64,000 nt of DNA from Symbiodinium natans (GCA_905221605.1 CAJNDS010002564.1:97501-161500), one strand, 5' to 3'. Shown: positions 53,201-58,389, counted from the first letter of the stretch. Notes: generated from the sequence alone by a model not told the origin. Numbers and translations are program-made.

Positions 53201-54323
53201 CGTTGGCACCAGAGCTCAAGAGTCCCACCGTCACGTTCATGCTGTCCATTGCCCTTCGGTCGGAGCAGGCAAACGAGCTTCACTCCAACCTCCTGCGACT
53301 AGCGGGGAACGCGTGCACTCAGGTAGTGGGCATGACACATCGCCAGGAACGTCTCAGTCGATCCAACCTCGAGAAGCAGCTCTCCAAGTACCTTCAGACA
53401 GGGGATCTTGCCCCACTGGAGGAGGGCAGTCGACCATCGATCACCCAGATGCAGGCCGGATTCACGCCTCACCCACCAGCCATACCGCCACACCTCCACA
53501 TTTGTCGCCTTTGCATGGCATGGACCAGCAACACATTCTCCGTGCAAAGCTTGTCAACAGTGGTAACACATGCTATACCAATGCAATCATACTTGCCCTT
53601 CTTTGGACTGCATGCCGTTCGGGTCAACCCTCACTGCCCGCAGGACTGATGAGGACACTAAGTTCGGCCCTCAAAGAACGCAAGCCTTTGAATGTATGGC
53701 AGCTTTTGTTGTGGCGCAACCTCATGCGACAATGGAGCGAGCCCAACAGGCAGCATGATGCTGCCGAACTCATTGCGTTCCTCCAGGACAAAGGGTTTGC
53801 AGAATACTACGAGGGCCACTGGCAGCGACGAGTTCTTGCTGAGGGACGTATCAGTATTGAGGAGGCTGGCAGCACAATGCCACTTCTTCTATCGGTTCCC
53901 CTCTCAGCTCACTGCACACCTCAAGCCCTGTTGGATCAATGGCATGCTCAGGCCGGATTTGCGGGATTGCTGACAGCGCCATCGCACCTTATTGTGCAGC
54001 TCAATCGTTTTGGCGTTGAAGAAGAGTCATTGCAAAAAAGTAGTTGCCCTGTTGATATCACCAGCACGTTAAGCGTCCCGGTGTTCGACGTTGACCTCGT
54101 GACCACCAGACAGCTGTACAGACTTCATGCCTGCATTGTTCATCTTGGTCCACACCCCACTTCCGGGCACTACAGAGCTGTTCTTATGAGTGAAGACAGA
54201 CGATATTACACGGACGATCATACCACTGCAAAACCTCTTCTTCAGAAGGATGCTGTACAGCTTTCACTCAATGTGTACATCCTGATATATTCCAAGGCCT
54301 GCTTCACAGATGCGTCTAGCTGA
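44232..54323 (+). CDS. LINE polyprotein: endonuclease, RT, zinc fingers, ubiquitin-specific protease
   Basis: One frame of 3,363 codons; ATG at 44262 (MAFLLRFLLSFWIFLHVLAG) is an alternative start. Residues 1-1480: hydrophobic N-terminus, then long disordered sequence. Residues 1519-1780: EEP endonuclease with TWNAGG, CIQETYL (E1554), IGDFN (1673-1677) and QIDFIML. About 2050-2400: RT with VRPISLL, SLDVAKAFD (D2161), TSRGIRQGCNLAPS and FADD (2254-2257). About 2508-2730: CxxC...HxxxH fingers (YQCPDCPSCF, FCPECGLYAA). 3097-3363: USP fold with Cys box NSGNTCYTNA (C3114), QHDAAEL (3174), LIVQLNRFG and His box SGHYRAVL (H3313). The endonuclease nicks target DNA and the RT copies RNA; the protease would remove ubiquitin from a substrate. 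At 52.5-53.5 kb and 47.1-48.1 kb another frame is more protein-like. Confidence 0.9.
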   Translation: MFACSSCCIAMAFLLRFLLSFWIFLHVLAGPEVDELYAELLAEADMPSLTAPMAAPVDASAASSEVTGASSASLVPPLPNATAAPATPTLGRKPKVRPGPTNLLHELLHGPPTITAAAEDTGHAGLSDPSPAEGATMLSGPPAEIFLGYTVNTEGETGEAWAPDDTMVDVMLDSPDSELEELPTLQAQPITGSGSEAGSEPTEDPSNSSEPDASCSTGAPHRPPPAVTPRSGVYVHSQACQAVPTTRSVSVQAEGSAIDDAIQKRHMPRPLPPPKHRREGQSCDLSDPCFVQGCRWVGVDCFCPALHLLASMCRFSLTSQAEVMMCNDKHMIPTWQAIAALPCPHVHAPRHTRQPKPQDAAESPGTLVIRLDRLDPTALVRCARPIHGTMLCTSHTAGSTTCRQMSPALDERPAQTVLSEVRVDCCHQLLRRWTQNASLCTERAAPSGVMLLRQPPRRGIMQSALRRTHVFNVSSDRFHTCFTYMCKLGSRLCGHRYRAPEAPPTTAAPRPKVIGPPLLAIHTPPVQDMEKLFGSTSDSTSSSDTDSDQANLERRLDVAVEAHRITMHCPEVRTSRGEPAMLVAQLILHAWHRIAHLTSGSSASVPCPDAASLSTSTYLPCEGNASSPSVTATGYAEERHVRPRLQDTHTSTQHAAVMMRPGTTARMYEHMPGCCLPLGVQIDDALSALPPAERDRTVPSISDVLQRRPTTDHISSNLGYLHLPECIPGSPDVRPRYVSCEPSPTGRSRQLLDIEVHLKAEPVGHCQNACHRQKCSAGIGDRAHCSSASVSMTKHALSFTAYTNVAAASPGPYTCPAAHPTLQACGLGSEWGIRSTSPRLLRAHSCALTCASAANCQRATPVVFPVAHFGPGLSKTTSRRTVIDTRYSVELTETITLSESAQETVHGNLTLTYDNWCGAHSLSTLFLLDMRPASIAHPLQNACPMYCHAEFRPARRRASLGSARVLTSLWRPRKRSRGQPPEKARNRAPQSCEGDGLRLRMKTEMGRWTSIRSATAMTLIGMPLTCPRPPQSVAQLSQQDPRLHQIPRLPPPGRPRTRMMLTVLLLEQLGVPDFHRALGSDHRFQVRPPQPVQVKLLPPERQAFFELGSEPEQHAPKARLHPDQVHPWKHLEDHLHPQWGTCLLDPHHPLRAWDPLCDHHLMVSSGRLPPPIPQQHPLEAAQQEGALMATLARRDPPHRAQLPLPYPSPTRQRGHHRSHSHPDTEPDRPTAYTPGSDHQLVLLASWKDDLHMRALQPQAPPTLPPSLKKPRRMQQGIHHDGPSCHLLPHAWFAPTTPALFHGTPEPRGRMSPKPRIIASKAWHLLRRWKFRYLRTCTRSKRKRNVACLWCLHDWVSNALTALLPFLLSSLLRFLTHCIPISYAPTKADRGPKPASRTRTRSRLLLSLLFLWQVQASRAASFSSGEPRVGSEATDPGASTSLPSRHTPANPGHYVPTLTGCRKRSFKRAVLRARHFGITRYRGRLCSVHDLLGRGEQSHPDTTSPHRSTPRPPPPGLRCSIMTWNAGGLTVTVWNEFLTWLLKTPHGHDIVCIQETYLRDDFEWDDDHWSYIHHGSHKPKEAGLLMCISKKLAQPHMIKHTPVLVGRLQHVRIFFPKGHQPLDVLHVYQHAWYHQKNDDQQDWWRGATERRHRFLQRLQATVRSFPIRNPLCLIGDFNTSLPHMTGLTGMGRPTKSGPQSDTADLCAFLEVHRLVACNTFGRAPAASFVNESTGAATQIDFIMLRQFHSDRESKKAKPFNWPVAASRKGAQHIPVQASFSLDWKPWGLSSALELQNNIQPRQVSDALKQDPNLEADFVCNLKVRLPPQPTAAQLDLALKQAWHDTSARPALSPPDIKDRPHEQVLSLWQARAALLQAPVSDSQLHNCFHQWRLLAPAIRAERLLKQAARQRKRDFLNDCLSQAETAAASGNHTVVYRMLKVLAPKQQRKRIQIRTPQGQVQRPAAERDTLVAYYEELYQAPSAEPALDACPVIYTADHCLHALRALPRPKSVLPGAAPGILWALGASAIAEEATRILNDALSALPDPPQPELTDISLCLLPKPAKIAQQPSDVRPISLLHPLNKIQASMLASMVKPFLDSYLRGVPQYAYVSGRSAPEALGRVFSHLHSVRQLAPKKERMVQRRQQGLTRTECSGGLTFSLDVAKAFDTIPRWVIQAACVDAGIPQHILQHIDAVHAYLRVGINHFGHHGSCRTSRGIRQGCNLAPSLWCLATAFVYKQLLKALGPNAAEILTIFADDVIAQWKINDLAELRQTMSQLTILIATLRHFGMDVSAQKSVILYSLHGRKAEKFLCNARFKRADKWHMRVSPDLDFPIVRQHKYLGVIISYGSFEAHTLEHRTHCASTAFSRLRHILCTKNVLSTIKRVQLWKAIIWPTLKYGLTSLLLSVHEQIQVVGYVARQLRAITGQLAHHTHETTRDFLEKWNFQPLCILSAEVGTNCRRYEAQADLHITRVTQWHALLSSTYATGLGSTQDRAQLTPVDAVISRTYQCPDCPSCFATAGLLQVHRVKSHGQAKILEKRKQAQMQNQVEHALHGVPTCKHCLHEFNGWRNFNSHILLGNCPVLTAATTTQANIDTAVPPTAPNEPAPNTDANTSELGDHSPVSTFVQTISQESSYTALAVTTGPEWRRVVGAGQLHARMKNFCPECGLYAANPSRIKVHMRAKHKDCLDRLEHSEVLASCVRTRKPCVYCGQHIPKSTFEGTHATGCYVLWQSMYAMLQSGLTPSGLDYVSKRYRDSRWGRAEPLQEIHAQPAGGEGAGGCPGKGFEAAAHQGDSAKGGERTPRQGQGIQSGPSAASLSFQVLFGQAAGPQRSKPVPSLSDADPPCATPGRCTEDLGSRHLTGPVAPDWTSSGSPGSDVHGCPEVEGASGGRRGEGPTATHPVAVPPHRARSQDKPGQAHGGNQDSLNENGLHQGRTVALPEVVLRGEQAAYGHCPEPHLPRGRPSASERPPANVPGSPGHHQVPSDSPVGTRAQESHRHVHAVHCPSVGAGKRASLQPPATSGERVHSGSGHDTSPGTSQSIQPREAALQVPSDRGSCPTGGGQSTIDHPDAGRIHASPTSHTATPPHLSPLHGMDQQHILRAKLVNSGNTCYTNAIILALLWTACRSGQPSLPAGLMRTLSSALKERKPLNVWQLLLWRNLMRQWSEPNRQHDAAELIAFLQDKGFAEYYEGHWQRRVLAEGRISIEEAGSTMPLLLSVPLSAHCTPQALLDQWHAQAGFAGLLTAPSHLIVQLNRFGVEEESLQKSSCPVDITSTLSVPVFDVDLVTTRQLYRLHACIVHLGPHPTSGHYRAVLMSEDRRYYTDDHTTAKPLLQKDAVQLSLNVYILIYSKACFTDASS
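47138..48070 (+). CDS. Overlapping frame in the LINE: basic/Pro-rich ORF1-like protein
   Basis: A 310-codon frame in a different phase from the long polyprotein, starting MAPKKTLKRPATGKSSKPGP. It then runs Pro/Ser/Thr/Ala-rich with acidic patches (LSDSNDSDRNALDLPEAP) and PPPP clusters. In the same stretch the polyprotein frame reads as an Arg/His/Pro/Gln mixture typical of an out-of-phase shadow. So this may be the true gag-like (ORF1) product, or part of it reached by frameshift. Low-complexity DNA keeps both frames open. No RNA-binding motif is visible. Confidence 0.45.
   Translation: MAPKKTLKRPATGKSSKPGPSILRRGRFAPSNEDRNGAMDEHTLSDSNDSDRNALDLPEAPSVCGSTVATGPKAAPNSPSSSSRTATDTNDAHSTPAGAIGGARLSPGPRIRPSIPGEASAASTGETPASRTASILRAGLRARATRSKSPPPPRPSPPMEAPGGPPPPTVGHLPAGPPPPTESMGPTLRPPPHGELRPITATHPPAAPVGGCTAGGRSDGHLSPAGPPAPRPAAITLPLTYSPERTPSVTLPPGYGARPTNGIHAWIRPSARAPGILEGRPPHAGIAAPGSPNTPAILEEAAEDAARDTP
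52480..53649 (+). CDS. Overlapping frame in the LINE: conserved-looking 389-residue protein
   Basis: The ATG at 52480 lies within the polyprotein frame just after the last zinc finger (SGLDYVSKRYRD). The product starts MSANATEIPDGEELNLFKRF, passes a Lys/Arg/Gly-rich linker, and becomes a well-formed helical domain: FLLCQMLIRLVLRQGDALRI, LDTSLVLWLRTGLPAG, HLTKMGFIKDGQWLYLKWSF, RSEQANELHSNLLRLAG. The polyprotein frame over the same bases is Gly/Pro/Ser/His-rich and structureless until MDQQHILRAKLVNSGNTC at 53520, where the protease begins. I think phase +1 is the selected one here. Function unknown; three overlapping reading units are possible. Confidence 0.65.
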   Translation: MSANATEIPDGEELNLFKRFMPSQQAEKEQEDAPERASKQQRTKEIVQKGGSGRHGKGKGSSRGPQQPAFRSRCSSDKQQGLSDQNLFLLCQMLIRLVLRQGDALRILALDTSLVLWLRTGLPAGVPEAMFTAAQKWKELREAGEVKAPLRHILWLCLLTELEARTNPAKLTEETKTHLTKMGFIKDGQWLYLKWSFEENKLLTDTARSPISLEDAHQQVKDLLRMSQDPQVITRFHPTRPLAPELKSPTVTFMLSIALRSEQANELHSNLLRLAGNACTQVVGMTHRQERLSRSNLEKQLSKYLQTGDLAPLEEGSRPSITQMQAGFTPHPPAIPPHLHICRLCMAWTSNTFSVQSLSTVVTHAIPMQSYLPFFGLHAVRVNPHCPQD

Positions 54324-54613
54324 GTTACGGCCCTGCATGCACATGTGGCTTTTGGATTGGGACGCCTTTCCTCTTGCCGTTTACATGTCGCATGTCACTG
54401 TCGCGCGCTGACGAGCGAAAGTGCAGTGCTTTGGGTGTCGGACTCCTTTCTTTTCACTCGTTTTCCGTGGTTGGCCTGCTTGGGCATTCGTGCCGGGGCC
54501 ACAAGTCTTTTGTAGTTAGGAGCTTAGCTCGCTGCTCTTATGCAGCCGGACCACAGTGTCTGCTTCGGACTCGCTAGGTGCCAGACATGGCATTGCGCTG
54601 CAAAGCAAAAAAA
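54324..54613 (+). other. LINE 3' untranslated region and tail
   Basis: 290 bases after the stop, with no open frame of note, ending in CAAAGCAAAAAAA immediately before the right target-site duplication. This end should carry the recognition site of the element's own RT. Confidence 0.7.
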
Positions 54614-54626
54614 GCTTTATTCAAGA
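54614..54626 (+). repeat. Target-site duplication, right copy
   Basis: GCTTTATTCAAGA again, directly after the LINE's A-rich tail. The copia reading frame continues through it. Confidence 0.95.
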
Positions 54627-55533
54627 CCGTGTCCATAGCGGCGAGTTGGCAGTAGAGGGAGTGGCCGGAACCGAGAATGTGAGCGATCTCCTCACAAAGA
54701 ATTTAAATCGCCTCCAAACAGCAAAGCATACAACAACCCTCGGATTAGAAGATGTGACCAACATCGATTTCCGAGAGGTGCCAGCAGTCAGGTCTTGCTT
54801 GTTGCTGTCTGGAGTGCTAGATTCTGTACTCGGGCCGGACAACCTCGAATACGAAGCTTTCTGTCGGCTATGCGAACTCGAGACTGAATATGCGACTTTG
54901 CTGATCGAGTTTTGCACGAGTTCACGTTCGAATCTGTACCTGCAAGGAAGTGTGCACCAAGTATTTGTCCTGCCGATTACTCAAGGGGTTGACGGAACCT
55001 CGAATGACACCGTGGAGCGGGTCATGTCTGCAATGAATGTTGCGAGAGAATGGGGGATGAAGGTTGTTTTCTGGAGCAGCACTCCTTGTACCGGAGGTAG
55101 CCCGTACCAACGGCGACACGAAGATCGGCCGGGCTATCACGACCATCTACAAGCTTTGTTCACGGTGCATCGCAAGCTCTGGCGGAGCTTCTTAGTGATG
55201 GTGCACCACCCGCAAGTGGGGGTATGGGTCATAGAATGGCCGCAGAGGTGTGCCTACTGGGGATGGGCAAGCGCCCGTTCGTTTGCAAACCAACGAACCC
55301 ACTACACCGGCGAAGTGCACGGCTGTGTTTCAGGCTTGGTAGGCAGAGATGGATTGCCTATCCGGAAGATTTGGAAACTGATGTCGAACGATGAACAGTT
55401 TGTGCGAACAATGTCCGAAACGTTTGCATGTACCTGCAAGGGAGATCATTCACGAAACTTTGATCTCAAAGAAACGCAGCACTATCCGCCAGCTTTCGCG
55501 GACGTCGCCCTGGAAAGCTTGCGACTGCGGTAA
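54614..55533 (+). CDS. copia RNase H end plus an extra C-terminal domain
   Basis: Beginning in the duplicated target site, the frame reads VHSGELAVEGVAGTENVSD then LLTKNL, which is the standard copia RNase H C-terminus. About 270 more residues follow that ordinary copia elements lack: GMKVVFWSSTPCTGGSPYQR, HRKLWRSFLVMVHHPQVGVW, IEWPQRCAYWGWASA and KIWKLMSND. I recall this PCTGGSPxQ...EWPxxCxYW pattern from other dinoflagellate copia proteins. Its PC and E-containing motifs recall motifs IV and VI of cytosine-5 methyltransferases, but a SAM-binding loop is not evident, so I leave the function open. Confidence 0.75.
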
Positions 55534-55743
55534 TTCGCGCCCGCCCGCCCGCCCCTGGCTTGCCCGCCCACCCGCCCAGCCAGGTTACTTTGCGAGAGTT
55601 AGTCGACCAGCGGTCTGAAGCAGTGCAGCGGTCTAGGACTGAGGAATGCGCCGGAATGCGCGCCCCGGCGAGGAGCTTAGTTGGCTTTGCGTGGAGCTTA
55701 GTTGACGTGACCAACAGTGAAACTATTGGTCATGAGGGGGAGT
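55534..55743 (+). other. copia 3' flank, truncated LTR region or UTR
   Basis: Starts with a CCCGCCCGCC tract and ends in GAGGGGGAG, which resembles a polypurine tract, directly before the first tandem unit (TGATATATGTG). That would fit an LTR beginning TG, but no second copy exists upstream of the gag region, so I do not call an LTR. The phrase GGAGCTTAGTTG occurs twice. Confidence 0.4.
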
Positions 55744-55744
55744 T

Positions 55745-55840
55745 GATATATGTGACTGGCTCAAGATCTCGGCTCAACCCCGGTGGGGTGCACAGGTAGC
55801 AGAGCGGTAGCTGTGTGAACCAGCCTCGAGTCCCCTAACT
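55745..55840 (+). promoter_or_regulatory. Unit leader with box A/box B-like sequence
   Basis: TAGCAGAGCGG (55797-55807) matches the RNA polymerase III box A pattern TRGCNNAGNGG, and GCCTCGAGTCC (55823-55833) matches box B GGTTCGANTCC at 9 of 11 positions. They are only 15 bases apart, closer than in a tRNA. The same pair is in unit B and, altered, in unit C. ACCCCGGTGGGGT just upstream is a small hairpin. Weak evidence for a promoter. Confidence 0.3.
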
Positions 55841-55884
55841 GTTTTGGGTACCAGGCCTGCTTTTTCACAGCCTTCATTTGAGCC

Positions 55885-56802
55885 ATGTCCAGAGCACCTG
55901 TGCAGTCGAGATCCTCAATGCCAGCAAGCGATGGGTTGGAGTCATCTCACCCAACTTGCTCTGCAGAGAGCCAGAAAGAAGGCACGGCCCGACTGGAGGG
56001 CGAAGCAGCCCGGCTTGGGGAACTCTTCCCTTATGCGAGTCCTCTTACAGCCGGCTGTGGAGTTTCTCCAGCCTTGGAAGACCAGGCAAGATGCTCGAGC
56101 AGCCTGGCAAATCCAGAGCGAACTTGGGCCCATAGAGCCAATTGTGGTCCCAGCCAAAGCAGGACTTTCCACCAAGCACTCTGCTTTCGCTGGCATCACA
56201 AGGGCCGGAAAGAGTGGCTGTTCCTCTCCGAGGACAGCAGCGTGTATTTTGTTCGCACCAGCAAATCCGGCAAAACAGTCCGAGCCGGACCCTGTGGGCA
56301 ATGGAGATGCATGGAAGACCCAGCAGAGCTCCACGGGGGAACGGGAGGCGACCCGCCCGTGCAGTGGCTTCGCCTTTTGAACTTTAATTGCACTGGCTGT
56401 GGTAACATTCCAACCCATAACCTCAACTTCTTGCCCGGTCCTGGGAAAAGGCAACCAGCGATCTTGCATGGAGAGGATGGAAGACGCATCGAGCTCTACT
56501 GTGCCCTTTGTCTAGAAAGCTTCCTAGCGTGCACGTGGAGCTGGCCGAGTTTCGACCAAGCAGTTAGGAGACCGGTGTTTCTGGACTACGCTTCCCTTGC
56601 TAACTTGCGTCAGTTAGGTCACCAAGGTACGGAGCCCGTAGAACCTTTGCTGGCGCCGCTGTCTTCTGCAGCCAGCGCACATGGCTGGACCTTCCTTGAG
56701 GAAGGGTGTTCTCAGGATCTAGACTCCCCAGAAGAAGCAGGCAACAGTGATTGGCTAGTGTGTGGCTTTGAAGACTTGGAAGACGTCCCCTGGGAGGTCT
56801 GA
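55885..56802 (+). CDS. 305-residue zinc-ribbon-like protein, copy A
   Basis: ATG at 55885 (MSRAPVQSRSSMPASDG) to TGA at 56802. The N-terminal third is Ser/Ala/Glu-rich. The central part holds SRTFHQALCFRWHHKGRKEW and WLFLSEDSSVYFVRTSKSGK, with GPCGQWRCMED. Then NCTGCGN and, about 30 residues on, YCALCLESFLACTWSW give two CxxC pairs, a zinc-ribbon arrangement. The C-terminus is acidic (FEDLEDVPWEV). Copy B has the same length with about 26 substitutions and no indel, so the frame has been kept. I recognise no family. Its place in a LINE-linked repeat suggests an element-encoded accessory protein. Confidence 0.6.
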   Translation: MSRAPVQSRSSMPASDGLESSHPTCSAESQKEGTARLEGEAARLGELFPYASPLTAGCGVSPALEDQARCSSSLANPERTWAHRANCGPSQSRTFHQALCFRWHHKGRKEWLFLSEDSSVYFVRTSKSGKTVRAGPCGQWRCMEDPAELHGGTGGDPPVQWLRLLNFNCTGCGNIPTHNLNFLPGPGKRQPAILHGEDGRRIELYCALCLESFLACTWSWPSFDQAVRRPVFLDYASLANLRQLGHQGTEPVEPLLAPLSSAASAHGWTFLEEGCSQDLDSPEEAGNSDWLVCGFEDLEDVPWEV

Positions 56803-56830
56803 CCTAATCCGGCCCCAACCCACCCAAATT

Positions 56831-56875
56831 GCAGGAGCTATGCCCTGCCAGAATCAAGGGTGAGATGCTCACCCT
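56831..56875 (+). other. Hairpins just after the 305-residue frame (unit A)
   Basis: GCAGG-agctatgc-CCTGC (56831-56848) is followed by AGGGTGAG-atg-CTCACCCT (56857-56875), an 8-bp perfect stem with a 3-base loop. Unit B keeps both, the second in weaker form. Confidence 0.65.
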
Positions 56876-57071
56876 CCGGAATCCCTTTGTCACGGGTGTA
56901 GCTTCTCCCCGTCCAATCAGCGACGGTCCTGTGAGTCCGTTCCCAAACTGAGAGTGCCATAGGGCACCACGGAGAATCTTGCATAGAATTGGATCATTTA
57001 ATGATCGCATAAGGATGCAGGTTGTAAGAATGCAAGCAGAAGTGCTCAGTCCCGGCACGTACCCAGATCCA

Positions 57072-57191
57072 TCCGTCGGAATTTTTTCGCAGTTGTTCCG
57101 ATGGACACCCTGCAGGACAGGCCGCCTCGATGCGGCTTTTGTTCAGCCTGACACCGGTTCGGCCCCTTTGCTCGGTCTGTGCAGCAGACCG
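57072..57191 (+). other. Three hairpins with compensatory changes (unit A)
   Basis: TCCGTCGGAA (57072) pairs with TTCCGATGGA (57096-57105); GCCGC (57121) pairs with GCGGC (57132); CGGTCTG (57173) pairs with CAGACCG (57185-57191). Unit B has the same three (59521-59640). In the first stem a T-A pair has become A-T and a G-T wobble has become A-T. In the third only the loop changed. Confidence 0.75.
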
Positions 57192-57684
57192 CTGGACCGG
57201 GTTTTCGGGCTCAGGTGCTTGTGGGTCTTCCACAGGCCCAACACGGGGTTCTCGCAAACACAGCGCACGTAAGGATAACGTTAGAACCGCACCCTGAAGA
57301 TCCTCACTGGTTGATGAGGGGAGGGAGGGCGCTGAGGTGTGGCAGGAACGGACGAGGATCCTAGTACGCCGACCGTATGAGGTTTAGGGCATTTCCCTGC
57401 ATCAGTTTGGGGTTACCCGTGTTTGGCCTGTCGAGGATTTCCTTTGCGATTCCTGCAGGGTGCTGTTGTTTCTCTCCGGGTGGTGCAAGCCCATCTTGGA
57501 GGAAGCCTAGCGGCAGGCGTTGTTGTTAGGGACCAATGCTTGGCTGACGGACAGCCAGAGGCATCAGATTGTGGAGGTTAAAGGCTGTGGCTCGGTGCCT
57601 GAAAGCCTGCCCAACTGAGCTGCCCAAATCAACCAAGCCCTCCCTGCGTGCAAGTGGTATGGGCTCCTTGGAGCCGCTGAGGTT

Positions 57685-57835
57685 GAACCAGTTAGTAAGA
57701 GCGAGAAAGCTGGTTCCCCTCCCTGGTGAGTAAGTGCGAGAAAGCCAGGTCAGCAAACGGGGCTAACAGGAGCTCAGTGCTGCTGCGGCATGAGTTCCTG
57801 GGGCCTAGGTTAGTAAGGGCGAGAAAGCCTAGGCC
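57685..57835 (+). other. Hairpin trio with a shared 18-nt loop (unit A)
   Basis: Stems GAACCAG/CTGGTTC (57685-57716), CCTGG/CCAGG (57722-57749) and GGCCTAGG/CCTAGGCC (57802-57835) are unrelated in sequence. Each encloses an 18-nt loop of consensus TKAGTAAGNGCGAGAAAG. The structure, with loop constant and stem variable, is repeated in unit B. Confidence 0.85.
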
Positions 57836-58389
57836 TGTGCCGGAGGTTGGCGACTTTGCCAAGCCACTTGCGTTCAGTTTAGTACAGGCATTGCCCATGT
57901 ATCGGTTCCAGACCTTCTGCCTTTTCTGAGTGAGCCGGAAGTGGGTGAGTTTCTCCCCTGTACTGGCAGGGCTGATAGGGTAGGCAGTACAGACCAGGCA
58001 GTTCAACCTGCAGAACATTTTGCCTAAGGCTTTGTACAGTGCCAAACCAGTGAGTAGCCGTAGGCCGCCGAGCTTCTCGCGGAACTGGTCAGGCCCTTTT
58101 TCTTCTCTCGGTGCTCCCTGCACATAGTACGGCCGTGTCAAGCAGGCCAAGGACACCTCGAGAGTCCCTTTTCCGTGCATAGTTAATACCTACCGGAACT
58201 CCGGTTCCGAAGAGCCTAATCTGGCTAGCGACTCAGCCCGCTTTCGAGTGATATATGTGACTGGCTCAAGGTCTCGGCTCAACCCCGGTGGGGTGCACAG
58301 GTAGCAGAGCGGTAGCTGTGTGAACCAGCCTCGAGTCCCCTAACTGTTTTGGGTACCAGGCCTGCTTTTTCACAGCCTTCATTTGAGCC

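Larger units (their letters stand above)
44030..54613 (+). mobile_element. LINE (non-LTR retrotransposon), 10,584 bp, apparently full length
   Basis: Bounded exactly by the 13-bp duplication. It has a 200-base pyrimidine-rich leader, one 3,363-codon frame, a 290-base 3' UTR and a short 3' tail (GCAAAGCAAAAAAA). Target-primed insertion is shown by the duplication and tail; the orientation is that of the host copia. With endonuclease, RT and no stop codon it looks like a recent insertion. It belongs to the AP-endonuclease (EEP) LINE class. Confidence 0.95.
36283..55533 (+). mobile_element. Ty1/copia retrotransposon, degenerate, split by a LINE
   Basis: Plus-strand gag, zinc knuckle, protease, integrase, RT and RNase H follow in Ty1/copia order (integrase before RT). 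The coordinates span recognisable coding sequence only; LTRs were not found. A LINE occupies 44,030-54,613 inside the RNase H region. Coding frames change at about 36.70, 36.98, 37.4, 39.65 and 42.3 kb, with a probable paired shift near 40.35 and 40.76 kb, so this copy cannot make one polyprotein as it stands. Its 3' end is followed at 55,744 by the tandem units of a second element. Confidence 0.9.
55745..58249 (+). repeat. Tandem unit A, 2,505 bp
   Basis: Starts GATATATGTGACTGGCTCAAG, as do unit B (58250) and the partial unit C (60704). It contains an open frame for a 305-residue protein and, downstream, a chain of hairpins. Units A and B are aligned throughout, with small indels only outside the open frame. 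I infer that they are 5' repeats of the second LINE, because unit C runs into that LINE. Confidence 0.85.
56803..58249 (+). other. Non-coding part of unit A, rich in hairpins
   Basis: Apart from the hairpins listed, a GGGTGAG...CTCCCC hairpin lies at 57943-57958. No open frame is shared in phase with unit B, so I regard this part as non-coding and structured. Confidence 0.6.

Noticed and set aside
44232-54323. Cellular giant gene instead of a LINE
   Set aside because: Exact 13-bp duplication, A-rich tail, endonuclease and RT, and location inside a copia gene make it a retrotransposon.
54700-55533. Calling the extra copia domain a DNA methyltransferase
   Set aside because: Only PC and E-type motifs are suggestive; no SAM-binding loop was identified by eye.
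55797-55833. tRNA gene
   Set aside because: Box A and box B-like sequences are too close, and no cloverleaf can be drawn.
55744-58249. Tandem units as LTRs of the copia element
   Set aside because: They begin with TG after a purine run, but no matching copy lies upstream of gag, they repeat in tandem, and the third copy leads into a LINE.
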